A DNA stretch of 21,062 bases from a virus. Positions 15,368 to 21,062 of the stretch are shown here, in pieces (position 1 is the stretch's first letter; the number at the start of each line of letters is the position of its first letter). The notes under the pieces are model-generated. The model was given only the letters and a program-made list of their open reading frames with translations, had not been told where the DNA came from and did no database searches. The DNA lies in IMG/VR virus record IMGVR_UViG_3300028925_013600, positions 1 to 21,062 of that record; one strand, given 5' to 3'. Made by a program: the position numbers and the translations under genes.

Positions 15368-15842
15368 ATATTGATGAATTTTTGTCGGCCTCCCAACATT
15401 CTACTTTAACTACTTTTACTCTACCACCACCCGTCTTAGACATAACATCATTAAATTTGTCATACACTAATTTGGCACATGACTCTGCGCCCATCTTATC
15501 CATGACATTTAATTTACAGAGGCCTTCCATTGCAGCTGATTGGAAGAAGTCTAAGTATGGGTCGTCCTTTTCAATTAGTAACGTATGGTCCCACATGCTA
15601 TTCATCCAATCCTTTAATCCATTACCAGGAGTTGGCTTTGCATCTTGTGACTTAAATCCTCCATAGTCCATTATCCAATTCATTTCATCTAATTGCTTTT
15701 CTTCTAATGACTCTTTAGATTCAAACCATACTTTAAATTTTAAAGCATACCCATGCAGCAATTCACAATGAGAATGACTTGCTTTCCATTGTCTCAATGC
15801 TACTGAATAATTGTCGAATACCTTTGTTGACTGATACGTCAT
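15357..15842 (-). CDS. queD: 6-carboxy-5,6,7,8-tetrahydropterin synthase (QueD/PTPS family)
   Basis: A 161-residue PTPS-fold protein. Recognisable elements are ASHSHCELLHG with catalytic Cys C26 and zinc ligands H23 (or H25) and H30, WIMDYGGFK (the MDFGDLK block), WDHTLLI with the D85/H86 catalytic pair, and a C-terminal VKVECWE with the substrate-anchoring Glu. It converts dihydroneopterin triphosphate (from FolE) to 6-carboxytetrahydropterin, the QueE substrate. The usual HGH zinc motif reads HGY (Y32 replaces a His), as I recall in a subgroup of bacterial and phage homologues, so the zinc site is altered. It is the first gene after the promoter at 15860-15889 and overlaps queE by 11 nt. 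Confidence 0.87.
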   Translation of the reverse strand: MTYQSTKVFDNYSVALRQWKASHSHCELLHGYALKFKVWFESKESLEEKQLDEMNWIMDYGGFKSQDAKPTPGNGLKDWMNSMWDHTLLIEKDDPYLDFFQSAAMEGLCKLNVMDKMGAESCAKLVYDKFNDVMSKTGGGRVKVVKVECWEADKNSSIYAE

Positions 15843-15859
15843 AATTGTAACTTTTATTT

Positions 15860-15889
15860 AATATATAATAAAATTATCATAAATCCTAA
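15860..15889 (-). promoter_or_regulatory. Promoter, TTAGGA-N18-TATATT
   Basis: Minus-strand TTAGGA (15884-15889) and TATATT (15860-15865), 18 nt apart, in the 51-nt gap upstream of queD. The -10 ends 17 nt before the ATG, so it would drive queD, queE, groES, folE, hpt and the genes beyond. Confidence 0.75.
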
Positions 15890-15893
15890 TAAT

Positions 15894-16187
15894 TTATACG
15901 GAATATGTCCATGCAAACCAAAATTTCTTTCCTTCTAGAAGGTGTGATGCTGTGGACGCATATTTACCATTAAATTCTGTCATGTAATTTAACATCACGA
16001 ATTTATCATCGAATAATGTAAAATTATCCGCATCCGGATACTTTGATCGGAATGATAATCCTGAATTCTTTACTGACTTTTGACCAATAGTCTCAAATAC
16101 CATTGTTCTCAAATACTCTTTATCAACTGACGGTAATTTTTTCATATCAAATGCCAGATCTACTAACTTAAACTTAAAGTCTCTCAT
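15894..16187 (-). CDS. Unknown protein (97 aa)
   Basis: I do not recognise this 97-residue protein. It is basic and soluble, with an aromatic-rich C-terminus (GKKFWFAWTYSV) and a central FRSKYPDADNFTLFDDKFVMLNYM block suggesting an alpha/beta fold. It is a single-gene unit: a promoter-like element with a palindrome lies upstream (16211-16247), and the queD promoter follows its stop, so it may be separately regulated. Confidence 0.7.
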   Translation of the reverse strand: MRDFKFKLVDLAFDMKKLPSVDKEYLRTMVFETIGQKSVKNSGLSFRSKYPDADNFTLFDDKFVMLNYMTEFNGKYASTASHLLEGKKFWFAWTYSV

Positions 16188-16210
16188 ATACTATCTTTTA
16201 ATTTATTATA

Positions 16211-16239
16211 AATATAAGTAATTTATTCCAAACGCACAA
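16211..16239 (-). promoter_or_regulatory. Variant promoter upstream of the 97-aa gene
   Basis: Minus-strand AAATTACTTATATT matches the promoter at 9409-9414 over 14 nt including the -10 TATATT (16211-16216). The -35 differs: TTGTGC (16234-16239) at 17 nt instead of TTAGGT at 18. The -35 lies within a 12-bp palindrome. The leader is about 16 nt to the ATG at 16187. Confidence 0.5.
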
Positions 16240-16247
16240 ATATTTGT
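16236..16247. promoter_or_regulatory. 12-bp perfect palindrome ACAAATATTTGT, possible operator
   Basis: A perfect inverted repeat of 12 bp in the 71-nt gap after the HAD gene, overlapping the -35 of the variant promoter at 16211-16239. Its position would let a dimeric repressor block RNA polymerase. No second copy was noticed, so the assignment is tentative. Confidence 0.35.
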
Positions 16248-16258
16248 ACCTCTTTTTT

Positions 16259-16744
16259 TTAAAAATCTCCTGGTGCTACTTGCATACAGGTTAAACCAAT
16301 TTCTCTCCACATATCAACAACTTTTTGACGATCATCAAATACACAAACAACTTCATGTTCATCTCTATTTTCATCGCCGGCAAATAAATCATTAAACCAA
16401 CCTAACTTTAATTCTTCATCAGGCATAAATTTCCATGGATGGCTGGTAGGTCGCATTTTTAATATATTATATTCAACGCCATGCTTCTTTAACCATTCGG
16501 CTGTTACTTGTTTTGATGATTTACTTCTACCTGAAAGTATTGCAATATTATAGCCTGATGCCTTCAATGCCTGGGCCATCTTTATTACCGGCTCATTGGG
16601 CTCATCATGTTCTATTAATTTATCTGCAAAGAAAATTTCCCAATCCATTTTGCCATTTGGCTTCTTTGCTATCTTTCTTCTAGTTTCAATATTGGCTAAG
16701 GTGCCGTCTAGGTCGAATATAACCCATTTTTTATCTACACTCAT
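16259..16744 (-). CDS. HAD-family phosphatase (Pnkp 3'-phosphatase-like)
   Basis: A 161-residue HAD protein: motif I FDLDGTLA with nucleophile D11 and acid/base D13, motif II LSGRS (70-74), and a C-terminal FDDRQKVVDMW (136-146) with the motif IV aspartates, ending in TCMQVAPGDF. The FDDR...MQVAPGDF ending is like the 3'-phosphatase domain of T4 polynucleotide kinase, here without the kinase domain. A role in repairing 3'-phosphate ends of RNA or DNA is likely but another phosphomonoester substrate is possible. The ATG lies 1 nt after the stop of the upstream 89-residue gene, so the two are co-expressed. Confidence 0.87.
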   Translation of the reverse strand: MSVDKKWVIFDLDGTLANIETRRKIAKKPNGKMDWEIFFADKLIEHDEPNEPVIKMAQALKASGYNIAILSGRSKSSKQVTAEWLKKHGVEYNILKMRPTSHPWKFMPDEELKLGWFNDLFAGDENRDEHEVVCVFDDRQKVVDMWREIGLTCMQVAPGDF

Positions 16745-16745
16745 A

Positions 16746-17015
16746 CTATGCTATTATCATATTAATCGGAACATTAAAACTACCACCTTGGCCGTTAATT
16801 AAACACTTAGTTCTTTTAATTTTTGTAATGGTAAACTTCATACCTCTAAATCTATCATGGTCTAAAGTTATTTCCTGGCCTAATGATAACGTGGATTGCT
16901 TTCGTAACGATCCAATTTTATCATTCGATTTTATGGTGGCAATTACCATACTATTTAACGTCCTTAACTCGGTTTGGCTTAACTGGCCCAACATCTTTTC
17001 AATCTTACTTAACAT
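16746..17015 (-). CDS. Unknown protein (89 aa), SH3/KOW-like C-terminus
   Basis: An 89-residue protein with a helical N-terminal half (MLSKIEKMLGQLSQTELRTLNSMV) and a C-terminal half reading LGQEITLDHDRFRGMKFTITKIKRTKCLI, followed by NGQGGSFNVPINMI. The latter looks like a small beta-barrel of the SH3/KOW type (strand, RFRGMKFTITKI turn, basic strand), which often binds nucleic acid. I do not recognise a named family. It is the first gene after the promoter at 17049-17078 and is followed directly by the HAD phosphatase. Confidence 0.72.
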   Translation of the reverse strand: MLSKIEKMLGQLSQTELRTLNSMVIATIKSNDKIGSLRKQSTLSLGQEITLDHDRFRGMKFTITKIKRTKCLINGQGGSFNVPINMIIA

Positions 17016-17048
17016 ATCTAATGGTTTTTAACTAATTACTTATACTAT

Positions 17049-17078
17049 AAGATAAGGTATAATTTTCATTAAACCTAA
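17049..17078 (-). promoter_or_regulatory. Promoter, TTAGGT-N18-TATCTT
   Basis: Minus-strand TTAGGT (17073-17078) and TATCTT (17049-17054), 18 nt apart, upstream of the 89-aa gene and the HAD phosphatase. One mismatch to the TATATT of its relatives. Leader of about 26 nt to the ATG at 17015. Confidence 0.65.
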
Positions 17079-17109
17079 TTTTTTCGAAGCTTTTTTTCAG
17101 CTTTTTTTA
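17079..17109 (-). repeat. A-rich direct repeat after the 71-aa gene
   Basis: Between the stop of the 71-aa gene and the next promoter the minus strand carries AAAAAAAGCT twice with 1 nt between, then a TTCGAA palindrome. A-tracts and an AGCT pair could form a weak hairpin, but there is no GC-rich stem with a following U run, so I do not call it a terminator. Confidence 0.4.
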
Positions 17110-17325
17110 TTATTCCACTTCTCTAGTTAATATCAACCCTTTTTTAGATAACATCTCTTGCATCTGTTTGAATGTGCCGTATATTTTATAACGCTTTCCA
17201 ACATCCTTTTTATATGTGAATATTTCTTTACTTTCGTTGTTCACGACATAATACGGACCTACATATGATTTTTTCATCATTTGTTCCTTAAGGTGTAATT
17301 CCTGGACCCAATCATGTAATTTCAC
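17110..17325 (-). CDS. Small unknown protein with GTG start (71 aa)
   Basis: A charged protein beginning MKLHDWVQELHLKEQMMKK, with a YVGPYYVVNNESKEIFTYKK beta-rich middle and a helical end; not recognised. The start is best placed at GTG 17325: GGAGG lies 5 nt upstream (17331-17335), the strongest SD in the window. A longer frame starts at GTG 17340, but that codon precedes the SD. The gene overlaps the end of the RNR gene by 14 nt, so it is co-translated with it. Possibly an accessory protein for RNR, by context only. Confidence 0.65.
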   Translation of the reverse strand: MKLHDWVQELHLKEQMMKKSYVGPYYVVNNESKEIFTYKKDVGKRYKIYGTFKQMQEMLSKKGLILTREVE

Positions 17326-19168
17326 AATTTCCTCCGGCACAGGCTAGCTCACCCTTTAAATCAGTTTCATCATCAGTTTCGACTATATCTGTTAAATCTA
17401 CATTATTTAATGATATCATTAACTTTTCATATGTTGCTACATCGATATCTTCAAATGGCGCCTGTGTATATGTCCCTCCATTATATGGTAATACAGCTAA
17501 CCCATTATAAGATTCTTTGTTTTCCCACATCCATTCTCCGGCCGCGTCCCATTCATGATCCCTTAAACTAATAGTTGCAGACACGTTATGAGAATTGTTA
17601 CCAGATCTATGACCTGGCCTGATCCACTCTTGAGATACCTTTTTAACTCTTTCTAATAATTGAAATGGCGATTCGGTTCTCATTATTGCGCCAGATGGTG
17701 CTTTTTGTGGCACCGATATCACAGCTGTGTCATGTGGTCTAAAATATTCATCTTCAACTAATTCTGGGTGGTGTTCCATTAAATGTTTATAAATGGATTC
17801 ATTTTTGCCAACTCTCAATCGTCTAATGTAATATTCATTGTGCCACGCATGTATACCTGATGATGTTCCTAAGGTTAGGGAGGTTGTGCCTGCAGGCTTA
17901 ACAGTTGTTGTTCTCGCAGATTTATTAATGCCAATCAATTCAGCTACTCGTGCATTTTCTGTCTTTACAATTTTTGCTGCCTCTTTCATATTATACCCAA
18001 GTACGGTCCCGGAGCCGATGCCGGTCATGGAGACACCTATAAGAGCATCTTTCTCTGTTGTCCTTTGCCATACAGGCCTTAAATAATGAAAGTCTGTATA
18101 TCCTGCTTGGAGTGTTCCTATAAATGAAGCTGCTCTCACTCTGTCGTTCAGATCATCTTGATCTAATATATTTGAAACATTTACTTCACATAAGTTACAA
18201 AATTGGTATGGTCTTAGTGCAATTTCACAACAAGGGTTAGTTCCCCAATCTTTATCATTAGATAAATATATACCAGGCTCTCCGGCGCCTGACAACTCAA
18301 CACGTTTCCATAAGTCCATAAAGAACTCTTTAGTAATTTTGTGTCTCATTAATACTGCTGAGTTATTAGACCGCCCCCGCTGTGGATTCAATTCCCACCA
18401 AGACCCGGATTTGCAAGATATCATCTGCTCATCATCTGCACTAAACAAACTAATAAGTGCTGCTCTACGAATTCCGCCGGCGAGAACCGCATCTGCAATA
18501 TAACAAACAATATCATGGACTTCTAATGTAGACAATTTATCACCATCTTGCTTATCTTTTAATAGTCCTTCAATTTTGACTAAACATTCTTTTAATGGCT
18601 GAGGTCCTGGAGCCTTTCCGCCTGATGTTACTAACCTAGCGCCCTTTGGTCTAATATCAGAATAATCAAATTTTAGATGTGAGCCGCCTGTATAATAATT
18701 TTTCATTACTGCCTTAACCGCGTCAGCCCAACCTTCAATCGAATCTGCAATCAAAAATCTTCTTGCCCTTTCATAGTTTGGTTTTCTGATGTCTGGTAAA
18801 TTTTCTACATGATGCTTTTGTACCGAATACCCCACGCCGGTGCCGCCTAATAATAAAAACATTGTTTCTGAAAATGCTCTCCAATCGTCTATCGGAAGGT
18901 ATGCACAATTATAAACTCGGTTTGGACTTATCTCAATCGGCTTTCCTGCAAATTGCATTGATCTCATCGATGGCAATACTTTCTTATCATATACCATTTT
19001 ATATGCCTCATTAATTTCCTTCTTAAGAGTAGGATATTTTTTAAGGTGCATTGCCTTATTTCTTGTAACTAATTCTTGCCAAGTCTCTCGTCTTTCCAAC
19101 TCCGGCATGTATTTTGCATACTTCATGTATACTGTGATATCTGATAATATCTGTGTTGAGATGTCCAT
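17312..19168 (-). CDS. nrdJ: Ribonucleotide reductase, class II (adenosylcobalamin-dependent)
   Basis: A 618-residue monomeric-type class II RNR, shorter than the Lactobacillus RTPR (739). Visible: C88 in the NCAYLPID strand, FLLLGGTGVGYS, SGGKAPGP, VLAGGIRRAAL, the active-site N311-x-C313-x-E315 in NPCCEIALRP, the VKPAGTTSLTLGTSSGIHAWH substrate block, and the C-terminal redox pair C610/C615 (CAGGNC). It reduces ribonucleoside di- or triphosphates to deoxy forms using adenosylcobalamin, so infection depends on the host's B12 supply. It needs no separate small subunit or oxygen. SD AGGA 5 nt before the ATG at 19168. Its end overlaps the 71-aa gene. A 124-nt gap separates it from the helicase gene upstream. 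Confidence 0.95.
   Translation of the reverse strand: MDISTQILSDITVYMKYAKYMPELERRETWQELVTRNKAMHLKKYPTLKKEINEAYKMVYDKKVLPSMRSMQFAGKPIEISPNRVYNCAYLPIDDWRAFSETMFLLLGGTGVGYSVQKHHVENLPDIRKPNYERARRFLIADSIEGWADAVKAVMKNYYTGGSHLKFDYSDIRPKGARLVTSGGKAPGPQPLKECLVKIEGLLKDKQDGDKLSTLEVHDIVCYIADAVLAGGIRRAALISLFSADDEQMISCKSGSWWELNPQRGRSNNSAVLMRHKITKEFFMDLWKRVELSGAGEPGIYLSNDKDWGTNPCCEIALRPYQFCNLCEVNVSNILDQDDLNDRVRAASFIGTLQAGYTDFHYLRPVWQRTTEKDALIGVSMTGIGSGTVLGYNMKEAAKIVKTENARVAELIGINKSARTTTVKPAGTTSLTLGTSSGIHAWHNEYYIRRLRVGKNESIYKHLMEHHPELVEDEYFRPHDTAVISVPQKAPSGAIMRTESPFQLLERVKKVSQEWIRPGHRSGNNSHNVSATISLRDHEWDAAGEWMWENKESYNGLAVLPYNGGTYTQAPFEDIDVATYEKLMISLNNVDLTDIVETDDETDLKGELACAGGNCEIT
17331..17335 (-). promoter_or_regulatory. 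Strong Shine-Dalgarno inside the RNR gene
   Basis: GGAGG on the minus strand, within the codons for the RNR C-terminal Cys-x4-Cys motif, 5 nt before the GTG at 17325. It decides the start of the 71-aa gene. Confidence 0.65.
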
Positions 19169-19292
19169 AAATTTCCTTTCTTTAATCTTAAATATGAGTT
19201 GTGACTAATTTGGCTACGTAAACCAACTAATTTCTTATATAAATATACGTCGCATGCGCTCTCGTGCCTGCTTTAAGTAACGTTTTCTTAAT
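19169..19292 (-). promoter_or_regulatory. Leader region upstream of RNR, possible promoter
   Basis: This 124-nt gap is the longest in the window without a gene. It contains the RNR SD (AGGA, minus strand, 19174-19177), a CATATTTAAGAT element that could serve as a -10 with a TTACGT-like -35 about 19 nt upstream, an 8-bp palindrome CGCATGCG (19251-19258) and an AT-rich TATATTTATATAAG stretch. It does not contain the TTAGG(T/A)-18-TATATT promoter found elsewhere. No riboswitch fold, in particular no obvious cobalamin box, was recognised. Confidence 0.35.
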
Positions 19293-20648
19293 TTATTCAA
19301 AGCCAGTACTTTGAGTTTCTTGATATTTTCTGGCCAACATCTGGCGTGCCATTTCATTGCCGCCGTCCATCTGCTTTTGAGTTTCCTTTCCACCTACAGA
19401 CGTATCGGTATATATATTAAATTGCCCATTTGATGTATTCATCTTACTTGGCAATGTGATACCATCCGGTCCAAATCTGTTTTTAATAACATGCCATCTT
19501 CCGGTGCCTGCTAACTTATCTTGGATCTTCCTTGATAATGATAATACAAAATCTGCTACCATCACTTTACCATATGATTCAGAAATTTTACTAGCATCGA
19601 TAACATCCTCTTCTAATGCCGACCTATTTGCCTGGGACGCTGTCCATACCGGGATTTCATATTCGCCGGCCATTCCGCGGAGGTCTTCATAAATGCCTTC
19701 TAACTCATGACGCTTTTCTTGGCCATGGCCTCTTAACAAATCTGCATAATCAACTATAATACAGTCCGGCCTTTTATCTTGCATTATACATTTTTCAACA
19801 TGGGCTCGGATACCCATTACTCCTACAGACTTTGTTGGATAATGTTTAATGATCAATTCACCCTTTATATTTTCTAGCTGTGCTTTGACATCATCCTGAT
19901 AATGTTTTAGATTTTGATTTGCAATACCTGTTATAACTGAATCATATCTTAATCCAACATATGCCTCATTCAACTCTAATGTATAATGGACAACCGTCTT
20001 GCCTTTCTTTACTAAATGCGCGCCTACATTCATCAATGCCCATGACTTACCAATGCCGGCAGGTGCTACCATTACTCCTAGCTCACCTTTACCTAATCCT
20101 CCATCAGTCAATTCATTAATAACGTCCCAAGGCGTTTCTTGTACAAACCGGACTGCATCTGTATACCTTTCGTCTATCTGAGTTAGGTAATCATGTCCGA
20201 TATCTTTATCTGCGCCGGCCTTTAAAGCTTCATCCACAACCGCTTTAATGCCATCATAATCGCCTTGTTTAAGTAATTCAACCGATCCTATAATAGCTTT
20301 TTTGATTTCCTGATTCTTACAGAAATCCATAGCCTGATCTTTAATATATGTTAAATCACTCGACTCTGTATATCTCCATGCATCTTTTAAGTGAGCAATG
20401 ATCTGATCTTTCAGCACATCCTGGTCAACTTTTTCAAGTTTAACTTTCATCACTTCTAATGTAGGCGATGCGTTATACTCTTTTTGGTATTCTAGGATTG
20501 TCGATACAATCCAATTGTTTGCGTCTGATTCAAAGTATTTCGGACTTAGTATATCAGAAATTTGTTGTAGAAATGATTTGTCTACCAACAACCCTGTTAT
20601 TACCTTTATCTGAAATGCGTAACCATATGAACTTAATCTATCTGTCAT
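19293..20648 (-). CDS. Replicative DNA helicase, DnaB/T4 gp41-like
   Basis: A 451-residue hexameric helicase, close to T4 gp41 (475). The N-terminal helical domain (about 1-150) matches the gp41/DnaB N-domain pattern. The RecA-like C-terminal domain has Walker A APAGIGKS (195-202), the downstream VVHYTLEL (H1a), Walker B CIIVDYADLL with D300, the ASQANRS motif (337-343) and YGKVMVADFVLSLSRK. It unwinds the fork ahead of polymerase and would work with a primase not seen here. Its -10 box (20654-20659) ends 5 nt before the ATG at 20648, so the transcript is likely leaderless; no SD is seen. The exonuclease gene ends 31 nt upstream. Confidence 0.93.
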   Translation of the reverse strand: MTDRLSSYGYAFQIKVITGLLVDKSFLQQISDILSPKYFESDANNWIVSTILEYQKEYNASPTLEVMKVKLEKVDQDVLKDQIIAHLKDAWRYTESSDLTYIKDQAMDFCKNQEIKKAIIGSVELLKQGDYDGIKAVVDEALKAGADKDIGHDYLTQIDERYTDAVRFVQETPWDVINELTDGGLGKGELGVMVAPAGIGKSWALMNVGAHLVKKGKTVVHYTLELNEAYVGLRYDSVITGIANQNLKHYQDDVKAQLENIKGELIIKHYPTKSVGVMGIRAHVEKCIMQDKRPDCIIVDYADLLRGHGQEKRHELEGIYEDLRGMAGEYEIPVWTASQANRSALEEDVIDASKISESYGKVMVADFVLSLSRKIQDKLAGTGRWHVIKNRFGPDGITLPSKMNTSNGQFNIYTDTSVGGKETQKQMDGGNEMARQMLARKYQETQSTGFE

Positions 20649-20653
20649 ATATT

Positions 20654-20683
20654 AATATAATAAATTTTTTTCAAATAACCTAA
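20654..20683 (-). promoter_or_regulatory. Promoter, TTAGGT-N18-TATATT
   Basis: Minus-strand TTAGGT (20678-20683) and TATATT (20654-20659), 18 nt apart, upstream of the helicase gene. The -35 overlaps the TAG stop of the exonuclease gene. The -10 ends 5 nt before the helicase ATG. Confidence 0.75.
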
Positions 20684-21062
20684 TCTTTACCCATTGAAGC
20701 AAACGCATTTAGCGAATTAAATGAATTCCTTAACCAAGAATCTAAATCTTTTATAACTGTATACATTTTGTCGGCCATAAACATTTTCTTAAATTCATAA
20801 GTATTAAGTTTGTCTATATCACGTTGCATTGCATCAAGAGTTACCTCTTTAGCTCCGCCATGAATATCAACTTCCTGTAATTGCATGAGTTTATAATTAA
20901 GATCTAATAATTCTTCATTTTCCGAAACCAATGTATGTACTTTATATTTTTTATCTACATTAGTAGCATGTTCAACTAATTCTCTAACTGTCAATACTCT
21001 ATCTTCAGTAAACATGGGAAAATGTTTAAGTAGACTCTTAGGGCCTACACCCTTAAGGCCTG
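20680..21062 (-). CDS. 5'-3' exonuclease, FEN/T4 RNase H-like, C-terminal part only
   Basis: The frame continues beyond an internal ATG at 21015 to the window edge. The first visible residues, GLKGVGPKSLLKHFP, are the helix-hairpin-helix (GVG-type) that binds double-stranded DNA in FEN/T4 RNase H-like nucleases. About 126 residues are seen, with a helical C-terminal region of mixed charge. The nuclease active-site acidic residues lie upstream, outside the window. The enzyme removes RNA primers and flaps from lagging strands. An annotation starting at 21015 would be a truncated protein missing this domain, so the true start is outside. It ends with TAG 31 nt before the helicase ATG. A PIN-type nuclease of another kind is possible. 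Confidence 0.8.
   Translation of the reverse strand, partial: GLKGVGPKSLLKHFPMFTEDRVLTVRELVEHATNVDKKYKVHTLVSENEELLDLNYKLMQLQEVDIHGGAKEVTLDAMQRDIDKLNTYEFKKMFMADKMYTVIKDLDSWLRNSFNSLNAFASMGKD

Noticed and set aside
17079-17109. AAAAAAAGCT repeats as a terminator
   Set aside because: No GC-rich stem followed by a T run in the direction of transcription.
68-19245. T4 late-promoter consensus TATAAATA on the plus strand at 68-75, 1654-1661, 16207-16214 and 19238-19245
   Set aside because: All would transcribe against the genes, and three overlap or follow the minus-strand TATATT boxes, whose TATATTTATA sequence generates the match in AT-rich DNA. No intergenic copy on the coding strand was noticed.
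3992-20683. Other plus-strand open frames, e.g. 3992-4420, 10132-10488, 15382-15666, 17838-18086
   Set aside because: All lie opposite genes with clear families and show no domains or SD sites; every supported gene in the window is on the minus strand.
1-21062. CRISPR arrays, tRNA genes, insertion sequences, inteins and attachment sites
   Set aside because: No regularly spaced repeats, no cloverleaf with a GTTCRA-type arm, no transposase and no interruption of the polymerase, helicase or RNR frames were seen on reading; this is not a computed search.

Overview
This window looks like part of the early/replication region of a large, AT-rich tailed phage with a T4-type replisome, probably from a marine or other environmental source. 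The evidence is a family-B DNA polymerase, a T4 gp45-type sliding clamp, a gp44/gp62-type clamp loader, a gp41-type DnaB helicase, the C-terminal part of a FEN/T4 RNase H-like exonuclease, a dUTPase and a short class II (B12-dependent) ribonucleotide reductase, packed together with GroEL and GroES. I saw no structural, tRNA, integrase or transposon genes. All supported genes lie on the minus strand, so transcription runs from right to left. Gaps are very short and many genes overlap (ATGA, TAATG or 8-14 nt overlaps). The host cannot be fixed from the window. Weak or absent Shine-Dalgarno sites at several genes and two probably leaderless promoters hint at, but do not prove, a host tolerant of SD-independent initiation such as a Bacteroidota member.

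Layout in the direction of transcription (right to left): partial 5'-3' exonuclease (from 21062), helicase (20648-19293), class II RNR (19168-17312) and a small protein with a GTG start; two unknown small proteins and a HAD phosphatase (17015-15894); QueD, QueE, GroES, FolE, HPRT and a GT8-type glycosyltransferase (15842-12310); DNA polymerase (12293-9816); a small coiled-coil membrane protein; an unknown protein, a GT4-like glycosyltransferase, a DpdA/TGT-like transglycosylase, the sliding clamp, a 53-residue ORF, dUTPase, clamp-loader large subunit, a zinc-ribbon protein, GroEL, clamp-loader small subunit and a DUF1599/Nmad1 protein (9391-1688); then an Fe-S RecB/Cas4-like nuclease, a SLOG-fold protein and a small membrane protein (1652-89), with the first codons of one more gene at the left edge.

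How the genes fit together: FolE, QueD and QueE form the first three steps from GTP to 7-carboxy-7-deazaguanine, and the DpdA/TGT-like protein is the type of enzyme that exchanges guanine for a 7-deazaguanine in phage DNA. QueC (to preQ0) is not in the window. HPRT, translationally coupled to FolE, could feed the guanine/GTP pool. A glycosyltransferase whose C-terminal half resembles queuosine-mannosyltransferases overlaps dpdA by 11 nt, which suggests a sugar-decorated 7-deazaguanine DNA base. That is the most interesting hypothesis here. A second strong signal is a promoter family, TTAGG(T/A)-18 bp-TATATT, found upstream of at least five genes and always on the coding strand.
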